This document shows positions 11,990 through 25,483 of a stretch of 64,000 nucleotides of DNA, piece after piece. The DNA is from Ecdyonurus torrentis (Eukaryota > Arthropoda > Insecta > Ephemeroptera > Heptageniidae). The stretch's first letter is position 1, and each line of letters opens with the position of its first letter. The position numbers and the translations under genes were made by a program. The notes beneath the pieces are model-generated. The model saw only the letters and a list, made by a program, of their open reading frames with translations, did no database searches and had not been told where the DNA came from. The DNA lies in NCBI GenBank assembly GCA_949318235.1, contig OX439131.1, forward strand, positions 10,188,231 to 10,252,230, in the 5' to 3' direction.

Positions 11990-14383
11990 ATGAATGAGAG
12001 AAGTGAACATTCTAAAAATGTTGGAAAAGTTAAGTCAGATGGCAAACGCAGTTGTCCAGATTCATTGTATCAAATAAATAAAAAAATAAAATGTGAAGTA
12101 GATGAAGTGGAATATCATTCAAGTGATTTTGAACATAGTTACACACCAGAAGAGGCGTCTACAGATATAAATGTGAAAAATGAAAATGATTTATATTGTG
12201 ATGAAAATTTTGAAATATGTGAATATAGCTTAACTAGTGAACTAGACATAAAAAATGAACCATTTGAATCAGAAAATATTTCTGATACTTCAAATTCATG
12301 TAATTTTATGTATAATGAATATAAATCTAATCAAATATTAAATTCTGAATCTGATGAGCATTTACTTAATCATCAGATTGAAAAAGATGTACAATGTAAT
12401 AAAATCTTAGATGAAACAAATCCGAAGTGTGAATCACAAGTTAATGCAGTAGAAATATCAGGAAATAATATGTTTACTGATACAGGTTGTGAGTTACAAT
12501 ATTATTATTGTCCTTTTTGTAATACAGGAGAAAGAGATATTAAAGTGATACAAAAACATATCGACAATAATCATAAAGATTATCAATCAGAAACATTAAT
12601 AAATATTCAATGTAAAAATATTTCAATTGTAAGATGTGAAATATGTATACATGGTAATTCATTTCCAGGTATAAATAAATGGTTGAATCATGTACGAGAC
12701 TCACATAGATTAAAAATCATTGGAACTTCATTAACATATATAGAATTAACACGTTATTCTCGTTTTTATATTTGTCCAATATGTTTACAAAGCTTTGAAA
12801 ATTCTACTCAAACAAATAAACATATTAAATCTAAACATCCACTTGAAACTAAATTACCTCAATTGAAATTAAATAATACAAAATTATGGTCATGTAAAAT
12901 ATGTTTTAGCAAAAATATTTTTAAATATTTTATAAAAAAAGAATATATTGAGAATCATATTTTAGTACAACATAATGAAACATCCAATTTTGAATTAGAA
13001 TTTGGCAAATTAACAGAAATTGAATGTACCACTGATATAAGCGGTGTTGTAATTTCATCAAATAATTGTGAGAAAATAAAACAAAGTAGTAATTCATGTG
13101 TAGATACTACAAGAGATCAAGTTATTAGCAATACAAATACTAATCAAGATAAAATTGAGGCAAAAATAAATGGAGAAGTTTTTGAATCTATTGATGTAAA
13201 TGATAAAACAATGCTTGAAAGTTTTTATGATATCGATGATGTTTCCATGTGGGATGATAAAGAATTAGAAAAAAGTTTGATTCCTGTAATATTTGCAGAA
13301 AAAAATGTAATTAATTGTGATACACAAGCTAATTCAAATGAAAAATGTAATAAAGAATCGGTTATTGCTGGTGAAAAAATACATAAAGAATTATTTATAT
13401 GTCAAGTATGTAATTTAAGTATTGGTATTAAAGATACAAGTAATCATATTAAAACTAATCATTCTAAGGAAAAGAATTTTACATATGTTAAGTCAGATAT
13501 ATTTGTATGGAAATGTTGCTTATGTTATTCTGATCAATGCTTATATTATAAGAAATCAATGGGCCTTGCTTTACATATCAAAAAACAGCATCCAACTTAT
13601 TATACAAGTTTATTTGTAATGAAAAGAAAAAATGACTTAGAAATAGATACAAATAATAAGAAATCTGATGTAGCTATAATGCAAGAAATTGTATTAAAAA
13701 ATTATGGAACTCTATACACAGAATGTATATTTAAATGCCCAGAATGTAATCTACAATATAAAGGAGAAGAACATATAATTGAACATTTAAATACATGTCA
13801 TAATACTAATGTGGATTTAGCTATGAAAAATGTGTCTAGTGATGAACTTGAATTTTGGTGTTGTAATTTATGTGAAGTACCAAATGATATAGGTACTAGT
13901 TGCTATATTAAATTTAAAGATTTAAAAGATCACATTATTGAAAATCATTTTTATAATCCAAAAGAATGTCATAAAAATTATAGTAAAATTGAATGTAAAA
14001 GAAAGGTAGTTAAATTTCGTCCTAAATGTGAAAACTCAGATATGGTACAATCAAATGAAATGTTTTCTGATGATGAAACGGTTTCAACCGAACATACACA
14101 TTTAACAGCTGATAGTCCTATTGTGCAAAGTGAACATCCAATTGCTGGTGTGTCAGGAGTGATTATCAATGTATATGGTGAGGATGAGCGAGGTATACAA
14201 GAAATATCTGACGATAATAAATATCTTTTTGAACAAGTGATAGATGCTTCAGAGCAATGTGATAGTGAAACTGTAATAACTCAATCAAAAGAATTTTCAG
14301 GTTTAAACAGTGATCAGAGTGTTGTAGTTATTTCTTGTAATGAGGATACTTGTGAGCTGGCAATTGAGGATGATACATGTTAA
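11990..14383 (+). CDS. C2H2 zinc-finger protein, eight fingers
   Basis: A 797 aa open frame with no intron in the coding part. A splice acceptor (TTCTTACAG) at 11941-11949 implies at least one upstream noncoding exon. Residues 1-170 are acidic and Asn/Ser-rich without a recognised domain. Fingers lie at about 174-195, 216-239, 262-283, 302-328, 471-491, 509-534, 583-604 and 625-653. They come as four pairs: the first finger of each pair has near-canonical C-to-H spacing (11-12 residues) and the second is stretched (14, 17, 16 and 19). TGEKP-type linkers are absent. The tail is acidic. The architecture suggests a nucleic-acid-binding or chromatin protein, but the finger pattern does not let me name an orthologue. 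Codon use is very AT-rich, like the surrounding DNA. AATAAA lies at 14578-14583. Confidence 0.88.
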   Translation: MNERSEHSKNVGKVKSDGKRSCPDSLYQINKKIKCEVDEVEYHSSDFEHSYTPEEASTDINVKNENDLYCDENFEICEYSLTSELDIKNEPFESENISDTSNSCNFMYNEYKSNQILNSESDEHLLNHQIEKDVQCNKILDETNPKCESQVNAVEISGNNMFTDTGCELQYYYCPFCNTGERDIKVIQKHIDNNHKDYQSETLINIQCKNISIVRCEICIHGNSFPGINKWLNHVRDSHRLKIIGTSLTYIELTRYSRFYICPICLQSFENSTQTNKHIKSKHPLETKLPQLKLNNTKLWSCKICFSKNIFKYFIKKEYIENHILVQHNETSNFELEFGKLTEIECTTDISGVVISSNNCEKIKQSSNSCVDTTRDQVISNTNTNQDKIEAKINGEVFESIDVNDKTMLESFYDIDDVSMWDDKELEKSLIPVIFAEKNVINCDTQANSNEKCNKESVIAGEKIHKELFICQVCNLSIGIKDTSNHIKTNHSKEKNFTYVKSDIFVWKCCLCYSDQCLYYKKSMGLALHIKKQHPTYYTSLFVMKRKNDLEIDTNNKKSDVAIMQEIVLKNYGTLYTECIFKCPECNLQYKGEEHIIEHLNTCHNTNVDLAMKNVSSDELEFWCCNLCEVPNDIGTSCYIKFKDLKDHIIENHFYNPKECHKNYSKIECKRKVVKFRPKCENSDMVQSNEMFSDDETVSTEHTHLTADSPIVQSEHPIAGVSGVIINVYGEDERGIQEISDDNKYLFEQVIDASEQCDSETVITQSKEFSGLNSDQSVVVISCNEDTCELAIEDDTC

Positions 14384-14787
14384 TAAAATGTGTCAAACAA
14401 ATGAGTTTTTTTTAACAACAGCGAAAACTCCCCTTATAACTAAAAATTAGGAAATATTTTATTAAACTATAATAATAATAGTATGTAGAGTAATAATAAT
14501 AAAATTTGACACAAGCTTTGCTTTCTCAAGCTGTCATAATTTGTATTGTACCTGTATATTGTATAATTCATGTGTTGAATAAATTAATAATAATTATAAA
14601 ATGAGTTTTAAGTTCTTTATTATATTTCATTGTAGAACCAGTTTTCCTCCATATAAAATCATTAGTAAAAATTATTCTTATCTGAAATATTTTCCCAATA
14701 TCAAGTTCTCAAATATGATGACAGCTCACTTTGTTCTCAATTTATATAAGTTTTTATATAAATTTTAAGGGTATAGGCCTATAATAT

Positions 14788-14851
<64 letters not shown>

Positions 14852-15262
14852 TTTCTTCCTTTCTCTCTTTTTTTTTCTTATCAGTGATTTGTGACAAATG
14901 TTTTGAAATATTTCGGTTCTTCAATAATGTGGAATCAATTCCACCCATAGCTTTGAATATAATAAAATCCACTATATTAATAAATAATAACATTTTTCTG
15001 ATGAATTTTGCAAATATTGATAATGTGCTATATTTTCCCTTACTCTTATAAGTTTAATATTATTATAAAACTTTATAATATATTTTTATATAAAAATAAC
15101 GTTTAATTAAAACATTTTTAAAGTTAATTTGTTACAATAAAAGGTCCTCTAAAGATGTTAAATAAACAGTTTGATTAAATTTTACTATTTTAAATAAGTT
15201 TAACTTTAACATTTACATATTAAGCCACAGGATAACTTAAGTTTCCATATTATCACTCATTT
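14384..15262. other. 3' flank of the zinc-finger gene with a (TTTC)n tract
   Basis: Holds the 3'UTR and poly(A) signal (14578-14583), a (TTTC)n tetranucleotide tract at about 14789-14851 and otherwise AT-rich sequence with no further gene. Confidence 0.7.
14789..14851. repeat. (TTTC)n microsatellite
   Basis: About 15 tandem TTTC units, slightly degenerate at the right end. Confidence 0.95.
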
Positions 15263-15474
15263 CAATGGAGCTTATTGTTATTTGTGATGAAAAATTCTTA
15301 AAATTTTCTATTCGCTTAAAACACGTAATAGTGTATTAGTATCACTCATTAAAATATTTCCTGCCACTTTTTTTTAAGTGCAGTAAGTATCTCAAAAAAT
15401 GTTATTAGCATTATGCCGCTCAATGCTGTAAAATAGAAAATTCTACTTTTGTGCGCACCGATAACCTTCATTGG
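15263..15474 (+). mobile_element. MITE family G, copy 1
   Basis: About 212 bp with inverted ends CAATGGAGCTTATTG and CCGATAACCTTCATTGG. The interior aligns to the reverse complement of 27070-27286 (shared blocks AAAAATTCTT, ACACGTAA, TAGTAT and CTCATT), so these are two copies in opposite orientation. No coding capacity. Confidence 0.65.
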
Positions 15475-15602
15475 CTGCAGAGTTTTTTTAATCAAATAAA
15501 CAATCAAAGAATAATAGAACATTCATTTAAGGAAGCAGAGTACCGACCTTAAATCTCAAAAACTAGAATGTGTTTTGGGTTTAAATTTCGTGTCATTAAT
15601 GC

Positions 15603-15704
15603 TGTTCATAAACCCTGTTTTCTGCTCCTAGAATGACGATCAACTTAGGTTATTCAAATGGAATACGCATTTTTTGGTGTAAGGAAACAGGGTTTACGAA
15701 CAAC
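15603..15704. repeat. Short inverted repeat
   Basis: GTTCATAAACCCTGTTTTC near 15603 pairs with AAACAGGGTTTACGAAC at 15687-15704. Class unknown. It may be a small fold-back element. Confidence 0.45.
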
Positions 15705-16036
15705 ACTAAAGTGTAGCTTAGGGTTACACCATAGCCGTGATAAAAATTTCAAGATGTTTGACCGTCCCGAAAAAGAGAAAAAAAAAATATTGAAATTAAT
15801 ATTGGGCTCTATGGGCTTAAAATGTCAAAAAATCATATAAAATTAATTAGCACACAGTGACCCCCCAATTTTTTTATATATTTGAAATTGTCTCAAGCTG
15901 AAAAGTATCATTGTGCAAAATTTCATATTTTTTTGACGAGAAAAGTTTGAGTCTAATGGCTGACATCGGTACCCTACTCCCTTAAATTGTTGAGTTGAGT
16001 ATGAAAGATCTTAATAGATTGTAACTTCTTTATTTA

Positions 16037-16563
16037 TTTTAAACAACTTGCAGAGTGATTAACTTTACTGCATAAAACCCAAATTTTTTTCTACATTGTT
16101 TATGGAATAAAAGAAACTCTATCTGTCACTTCTTGTCATATCATATCTGATATCATAATTCCTTTCAAAGAAAAAAGCTTTGTAATTGTATATGTGTTAT
16201 TTTGATATCATATATGCCAATTCATTGTGCGTGCTAGTCTGCATTAGAATTGAATAAAAAAAAAAGCAGAAAACGATTATGAAATTGATTTGTTTTTCTT
16301 ATTGAAATTAATAAAAATACGACAGATTAAAAGAGGCTATACAGAATGATTAAATGTATTTGCATAAAACTTGAGTTTTTTTTCTTTTTTTCTGGGGGTG
16401 GGGTGGGAAACGCTAATTGAATCTGTCACTCTTTGTTTTATTATGTGATATCATATAATTTAATTCTTTTAAAGAAAATTGCTTTGTAATTGTGTGTTGA
16501 TATTATATACCAATTCATCGTGCGTGCTATTTTGCAATAGACTTGAATCATTATATATATATA

Positions 16564-16613
<50 letters not shown>

Positions 16614-16710
16614 ATATATAGAGTAAAAAAATAGATTACAAAATAGATTTTTTTTATTCTTGAGATAAAAAAGATTACGACAGATAAAAAGAGACTACAA
16701 AATTTGTTAC
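16037..16710. repeat. Diverged tandem duplication, unit about 300 bp
   Basis: Blocks such as CCAATTCATTGTGCGTGCTA (about 16217) and CCAATTCATCGTGCGTGCTA (about 16510) recur with an offset of about 300. So do TCTGTCACT...TTT, AAAGAAAA..GCTTTGTAATTG and ACGACAGAT.AAAAGAG. The second unit carries a (TA)n expansion at about 16552-16605. This is a local tandem duplication of noncoding DNA. Confidence 0.65.
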
Positions 16711-17750
<1,040 letters not shown>

Positions 17751-20700
17751 ATGAACCTTCTCAAGTTTCACCGAATAGTTGCGGTGATTTTTATGCTCGT
17801 GGCAGCAGTCATCTCCTTGCCACATAACTCGTTGCTCCACGACTCCGCGACACAAGAACACGTGATCCCTGGACATGAGAACAAGCAACATCACACTTCA
17901 AACCTCCCCATCTACCCTGACTCCAAAGCAGTCGAAGACTACCTGCTACCTGTCTCCACTTACCCAGTATCGTATGACGTGTCTTTAATTCCATACCTGA
18001 GAAATCCCGTCGCGAAGAACTTCACTTTTGATGGCAGCATCACTATTAGGATTGGTGTTCGGGAGGCTACTCAGCAGATCATTATGCATGCATGGGACTT
18101 AAATATTATCTCTATTAGTGTCATCAAGGTAACATTATTTCCTAACTTAATTGCATAAAATTAATATCACGTACCATATTTTAATATATGCATATAGATT
18201 AACTTAGCTCACTACTTTTGACATCCTCTTATTTGAAGTTAATTAAATTATCCATTATAAATTTAAATGAGTGTGTTCAATTATTTTGCTTATTTTCTAT
18301 TCATTATTGCTATATTTATTGTCATAATTAATTAAATTCTTTAAGGGTTAAAAGGGTATATTTATCAAATTAATTTATATATAACGAAATAATTAAGTTT
18401 TTTTTCTCTTCAATATAATAAGTTGAATGAGAATTCTTAAGTATATAAAAAGTCAATGGAACTCTAACTCTCGATTTTCGTCTCAGGTGAGCGATGGAAC
18501 TTTAGTTCCGGTTCAGACCCCAAGTTTTTCTCCTGACGACCGCCAGTTCTTCTTCATTCCTCTGCAGCTCAGTCTCCAAGTCGGAGAACTGTATGACGTA
18601 ATCATGACGTACACCGGAGTTCTCAACGATGAGATTGAGGGATTCTCTAGAAGTGAATACGTTGATGAAAACGGAAATCAAGAGTATGACTTCTGAACTG
18701 ATTAATTTTATACGTGTTTAACGAAGTTTTATTAAACTATATACCCATATTTGCATAATTAAAATGATCAACTAGAATCGAGCAGAGATGCTGAATATAA
18801 TTATTGATTTTTCTCTATAAATATAATGCAAAGATGATATACTGGCCAACTTATAGCTCGAAGGGTCATTATTTTATACTTTATTATTTCTTTACTTTAG
18901 ATTTCTGGCAATAACTCACTTGGAGCCGACTGCAGCCCGTCGCATGATCCCGTGCTACGACCAACCTGACTTTAAGGCAAGCGTTGTTCTCCATGTTGCT
19001 CGAGAACCAGACTATATCGTGCTCTCCAACATGCCCGTGTTGTCCGAGGGAGACCCAGTGTAAGTCAATATCATATATTTAATAATTTACAGTTTTGTAG
19101 TCGTTACCAAAAGTTTCTATAACGGTAACGTTAAGTTAATTTTATATAAAACTACGTATAACGATAACGTTAACTCTAATTTGTTCCCAACTATAAACGT
19201 TACTTTTAACGTAAACTTGCGTTAACTATAACGTTAACAGCTTTGTAAAAGGAGATATATTTTTTCTGATTATACATATGTTTATTCATTATATAAAGTT
19301 ATACTATTTTATACTTGTGTTTACTCAATTATAAATAAAAAGTTAATTATTTTATTTTATTATTTCTCTCATGTCATCAGTCTTTTTTTTTTTTTTTTTT
19401 TAGTCATGAGTATAAAGTGAAAATTTTCTTTCTAAAAGTAACGTTATAGTTATCGCTATGTTAACTACAACTTTTGTTAATCTATAACTATATCATAGTT
19501 ACTTTTTGTAATGCTGTTAATCTATGTTATATAGAAATAACCAACTTATTTAAATTAATTATATTTAACTTTAATGTTAACAATTTTGCGTTAACGACTA
19601 CAAGACTGGTAATTTTAAATCGCTGAAGCAAAGTACAGCATTATCGTTACAAAAATTAAAAACGCCTAAAAAGTGTTTTGTTTTGTTTTTTTACTAGTTT
19701 TTTACTGATTGAATATTGTCTAATAAAAATTGCACAAAAAAGGGCGCAGGAAAATGTTGCTAACATTTTTTTTTTTTTATTATTATTATTTATTTTTTAG
19801 AGCGGGCTTACCAGGCTGGGAATGGGTTCATTTTGAAGAAACCCCCGTGATGCCCACATACCTGATCTGTCTAGCCGTCCATAAGTTCTCCGAGTTGACC
19901 ACGATAGATGACCCCAGGTTCAAAGTGTGGTCTCGACCTCAAGTAATTCAGAACGGTGAGTACGCGAGTGAAATCATCCCTGATGTTATTGGATACTTGG
20001 AGCAGTTCACCAGCCTGCTCTACCAACTGCCAAAGTACGACCAGATTGGCATGGTGCAGTTCACCGCTGGTGCAATGGAGAACTGGGGGCTCATTACCTT
20101 TACGTGAGTCGCAATAATCAATCAATCAATATAAGCAAACAAACATATAAACTTATAAAAATAAAATTGTCACTCTCCTCCCAGTGAGCCGCTATTGCTA
20201 TATAACCCCGAGACGGGGACAACCTGGGACAAGAACCTGGTATCCAAGGTGGTGACTCACGAGGCGGCGCACCAGTGGTTTGGCAATCTTGTGTCTCCCA
20301 AGTGGTGGAGCAGCACGTGGCTCAACGAGGGTTTCGCAAGGTACTTCGAGTACTTCGCCTTCCACGCTGTAAGTACTGTATATCTAGATTTTGTTATTAT
20401 TATTATTTTATTTATCTATAATAAGTATATAGAACAAAAAATTACTAATAGAAAGCATGTTTTAATTTAATAGAAATATATATTTTATATAATAATATAC
20501 GATATTTTTATATTCACACGTGTACTTTATGAAATCATAACTTGTTCAGATTTAATTGTTTAATTGTATTAGTAACGTTAATTGAAATAAAGAAGAGATA
20601 TGGAATACAGGTATGTAATTCCAGGTTGCTGCTGATTGGCGCCAGGACTACGTTTTTGTCATCGAACAAATCTACACCTCCTTCAAATCTGACGTAAACA

Positions 20701-23700
20701 GTTCACATCCTGTATTTGCAGCCAATGTGGACAACCCTGCTTCTATTCATGAAGTCTTTGATGATATCACTTATAACAAAGGTTAAGAATAATGTTCATA
20801 TTTAAGAAATCCCAAGATAAAAGATCTTTGGTATCTTCACATCACCAAACAAATACTTTTGATAGAAGCTGATTTTTATTTATTGCGGATAATATATGTT
20901 TTTTATTTTTTATTTATTTATTTTACATGACAGGTGCATGCTTGGTACGTTTCATGATTCAACTACTGACTGAAAATGAATTCCGAGTGGGAATAAATAA
21001 TTATTTAACTGCACTGTAAGTATATGTTAAACTGTTCAGCTTAAAAATCATAACAAAATATATATTATATGATTTTTTTTTTTTTTTTTTTTTGAAAGTG
21101 CAATGGTATACTATAGTTATGAATTATGATAGTATTATCCTTTAATGGTTTTTATTTTATTATTAAAACTACGAGTATTATAATTCCTATAAAAATAATA
21201 TGAAACATAATATAAAAAATTAATTAAAGCCTGATGTTTGTCAACTTTTTCAAAAAGTCACGCGGTAAAAAATTACACAATTTTTTTTTTACACAGATCG
21301 TACAGCAACGCACACCAAGACGATTTGTTCTTCCATTTGTCACCTCTAGCACCTCCTATGCCAGTGACGTTCAAGGAGTTGATGGACTCCTGGACAATTC
21401 AACCAGGCTACCCTATCGTCACGGTAACCAGGAACTACGCGCAGCAAACTGCGACTGTTACCCAAGTAAGTTGTCAATGTCAATATATTATATAGACATG
21501 GTTATTTATGGGTTTATATTATTAACACTTTTAGTTTTATTTGCATGGACTAAGAATAATAATAGTAATATGTCTATAATTTTGCAGCAAAGATTCGGTC
21601 ACCCACCAGGCAGTGAAAAATACGTCGTGCCAATCACTTTTGCTACTCAGGATAATCCAGCGTTCTCCGAGTTCCAAGTTCGAGACTGGTTGCTGCCTAG
21701 TCAGACCTCGCTTAATGTCAACAATATGCCAACGAGTGGCAACTGGGTTATCTTTAATACTCAGCAAATAGGTGAGAGTTTCTTTAAATTTCATATTCGT
21801 GATGATCATATTTTAAACTTTTTTTTATCAAGTTTCTTAAGTACCTTTTAAAAGAAAAGTTCACTCTTTACTGAAATCACAAAACCCTATTTGAATAATT
21901 AGGATTCTACCGTGTGAATTATGACCTCACAAATTGGGGTCTGATCGCCAGTAACATGAACACCCCAGGCGCTGCAAGTCTCATAGATCCCGTGAATCGA
22001 GCTCAGTTGATGGATGATGCATTCACATTTGCTGAGAATGACATGTTAGATTACGTGACCGCACTGACCACCACGACCTACCTCAACTTTGAGGACCTCT
22101 GGCTTCCTTGGCAAGCAGTAACTGACCACTTGGGTTACATCAGAGACCGTGTTTACTCCACTCAAGAGGGAGTTACGCTCTTCCAGGTAATTATTGCTCT
22201 GCAGAACGTCCATTGGCTCATGTGCTAATACGTCATATATATTTCTATAACTTCAGGACTACATAAGCGGCAAAATTGACCTGCTGTACAGTGCGGTGAA
22301 CGGATTTGGTGTGAACGGGAACGATCCTCATTCACTTCTTATAACTCGTTGGCTTGCCACTCGCTGGGCTTGTAACATGGAACATCCCACGTGTAACTCA
22401 GAGGGTAGTACTCTCTTTCAGCAGTGGAGAGCTTCCCCTAACCCCAACACCAATAACCCGTAAGTTAATAACAGTGGGGAAAAAAATCCGTGTTACTTAT
22501 CTGGCCACTTTTAGATAAAATTCAAATTCAATTAGAGCTAAGAAACTTTATTGAAGCAGGCAGATCAGTATAGAAAGGAGTTATCTGCTTTGCGTATATT
22601 TGTATTTTACTCTCACTAAAAAAAAAAAAAAGATACCCCATTGACTGATATTTCAAACTTCATTATAATGTTTGTACATTGTTTAATAGAGCTCTTATGG
22701 TTGTGTGAGTTATTTTTTATTTTGTATTCTTGTTGTTGTTATTTATTCGTATTATTATTACTTTTTATTATTATTATTAAGTTTTATTTGACAAGACCAA
22801 TGATTGTTGTAACTTTGATTGTTACTATGAACTGCCTGGGTCAATAAAGATTTTTATTCTTATGCACGTTGCATGTCTAAAAAAAAGTATAAAAAACGCC
22901 CTGCTTAATAGGCAATTTTTTGTGTTTGTGAGCATTTCGGGTTGCAGGAATTTAAGGGGGTATGCATGTAATACCACAGTAAAATTTTCTGATTTTTTTT
23001 TTTATTATTATTTATTTACGTGGTTTGTTGAACTCTCGTTGCAGGGTCACAGTTGACCTACGTGACCCCGCATACTGCGCGGGACAACGACTAGGAGGTC
23101 AGCAGGAATATGACTTCCTAATGGCTCGCTACGTGGATTACAACATCAATAGTGACGTCAGCAATAAGAACTACGTGTTAAGTGCTCTGGGCTGTGCCTC
23201 AGACTCTGCTCTACTGCAAAGGTAATATATTATTACTAATATTTTGTAAACTAGAAATTATGTTTTAGTATAAACAATTAAAACGTGCGTGTATACCAAA
23301 TGAAAAGAGCACGGTAGACTAGAAATTTGACGCTTAAAAATATCTTATATTTTAGCTGTTTATGTGCAAAAATTTAGTTTCGAAGTAACTCGACAAAGCA
23401 ATATTTTTCCCCCTGTTACAACAATTCTGTTATTTTTGTGCTGAATTTTAAAGTTTCTTATTATTATCCATGCATTGATACCAAGATTTAATGTAAATAT
23501 CAGAAGATCACTGTATTGGGTTTTGTAACTTTCATGGTCTTGCAATAAAAACTATTATCTATCCATCCATCTATTTGAAAAAAAAAATGTATTAAATTTG
23601 AGTGCTAAAATCTAAAAAAAAAAAAAAAAAAAAAAGATATCACTGTTTGTGTTTTGTAACTTTCGTGGTCTTGCAATAAAAACTATTATCTATCCATGCA

Positions 23701-24665
23701 TCTCTTAGAAAAATTGTATCAACTAAAATCTAAAAAAAAAAAAAAAAAATGTGACAATGAGTTTTAAAAAACGGCTAGATAATGCTGACGGTTGCACTAA
23801 AATATGTAAAATATTAAAAAAAAAAAAAAAAAAAGTACACATGTTAATTCTCATGGGATGATTGTAAAACAATTCAATTAATAAAACAATTGAGATATTT
23901 TACAAACTATATTTAATAATGATAATTTTGCAAATTAAAGCATCAATATGTGATGCCTGTGTTGTTGACAGCTACCTTGACGAGTCTCTTGGCTCTCGTA
24001 TTGCTGGTAGTGACTCCCTCAAGGTTCTCCAAGCGGTATACGCGCACCCTCTTGGAGTCGACCTTGCACTAGACTTCATCATCACAAACTGGCAACAACT
24101 TGACCCACTGTGAGTTTATTATATTTTACTCTGCATTAATAATGTTATTTTTATATAATATCATTTTATTTAATTTTTTTAATGTGTGATTATAGATATG
24201 GTAATGTTGGTCGTGGATTTACTGGAATAGCTGCAAAGCTAAATACACAACAACAGTATAATAAGGTGATTATAGGATCAGTGTGGTCATTAGACACATA
24301 TTGAATATATAATTATTTGCTACTATAGTATCTTTACGCTACTCAATAGAGCTAAAATAAAATTATTAAAAACTTAATTTTGGTTGTTACAGATAAAATA
24401 TTTCTATTCTTAACCTGTTAACCATCACAATTTAACATTCAATTAAAGATAACTTTAATAGAAGTCAAATGCAAACACACACACACACGTAACATTTTTA
24501 TTTATGCAATTATTTTAGATATCGTCGTTTTTGACTGCCAACTCTGGTGCTCTGGGTAGCACAAATCGCGACCTGATCACTTCTGCCCTAGCCACCCTAC
24601 AGAGCAATATTGACTGGAACTCAGAAAACCTGCAGCTGGTGATGGATTTCTTCAGAAACAATTGA
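17751..24665 (+). CDS. Aminopeptidase N (M1 family metallopeptidase)
   Basis: Zinc exopeptidase that removes N-terminal residues from peptides. Fifteen coding exons: 17751-18128, 18487-18683, 18901-19059, 19801-20103, 20185-20368, 20625-20781, 20934-21015, 21297-21465, 21588-21771, 21903-22186, 22257-22459, 23045-23221, 23972-24109, 24196-24265 and 24519-24665. Phases close throughout and give 943 aa, normal for the family. The start at 17751 is chosen because it opens a hydrophobic leader (residues 1-23). GAMEN is at 335-339, the zinc motif HEAAH at 371-375 and the third ligand Glu394 in WLNEGFA, so the active site is intact. The tail ends FFRNN without a hydrophobic GPI-type segment, so the enzyme is either secreted or held by the N-terminal segment. 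AATAAA lies at 24775-24780. A role in gut peptide digestion is inferred from family and neighbourhood only. Intron 3 carries a transposon. Confidence 0.95.
19090..19608. mobile_element. hAT-like MITE in aminopeptidase intron 3
   Basis: Ends CAGTTTTGTAGTCGTTA and (reverse complement of the right end) CAGTCTTGTAGTCGTTA. The flanking octamers ATAATTTA (19082-19089) and GTAATTTT (19609-19616) agree at 6 of 8 positions, like a decayed 8-bp hAT duplication. The 519 bp interior is full of GTTAACG-type motifs and codes for nothing. Confidence 0.65.
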
Positions 24666-24789
24666 CACCATAACGTTTGTGTTTGTTTTAAAAAATGTCA
24701 TCGTGGCGATATATAGTAAGTTCTCGTATAGAGTACAATGTATTTGTTGTGTATATACTGTATTACTTTATAATAATAAAAAAAATAAT

Positions 24790-25290
24790 AAAACTCAACG
24801 GTTTAAGGTCATAGATTAGTTGAATACAAAATCGTATATTTTTTCTACCTGTCGTAACATAATTAATTAGTATAAAATACAATACAATAATTAGAAAAAA
24901 GATTCCTATAACGTTATGTAAATTTTTATATAACATTTCTTGTCAAGGTTTTGACAGGGTATAGCAAAGTGCCTCACATTAAAATTTAATTAAATTCTTT
25001 GTTATTATTATTATTGAATCAATCTTCAGGTTATACAGTAGGCCTATATAAATAAGCTGCACGGCAAAAAAAAAAAAAAAAAAAAAAAAAAACTAAAGAT
25101 TATGAAATAATTTTAACTCCAGTTTTTCCGTATTCGATAACTCAAACGCAATAAACGTCATTTACACGCAGTTCATACAGAAGAGTACACATAAATAATG
25201 TTAGATCATAGTTCATGATACCGAGGCTATGTAAAAAAGCTTGTAAATGTTCTTTCGCTTTTGGTAATTACCCTTGCATTCTAACAAAGA
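24790..25290. other. Intergenic, nothing recognised
   Basis: AT-rich spacer between the aminopeptidase poly(A) region and the promoter of the cysteine-rich peptide candidate. Contains a poly-A run at 25066-25091. Confidence 0.6.
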
Positions 25291-25293
25291 AGG

Positions 25294-25300
25294 TATAAAA
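25294..25300 (+). promoter_or_regulatory. TATA box, cysteine-rich peptide candidate
   Basis: TATAAAA with an initiator-like TTCATC about 28 bases downstream (about 25321). A first noncoding exon of about 54 bases follows, ending at a good donor (GCAA|GTAAGT, 25376). Confidence 0.55.
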
Positions 25301-25483
25301 CAGAACACAAGGCAAGGAATTTCATCATTTCTATTCACACAGACGGGCTAGTTAATTAACTCACCAACTTTTGCAAGTAAGTATGAATTATAACCCATTT
25401 TCACAAAACCACTATTGAATTTATTTATAATAATTATATTTTCTATAGTTTATTTTTGGTATTTTTTATTATTATTATTTTAG

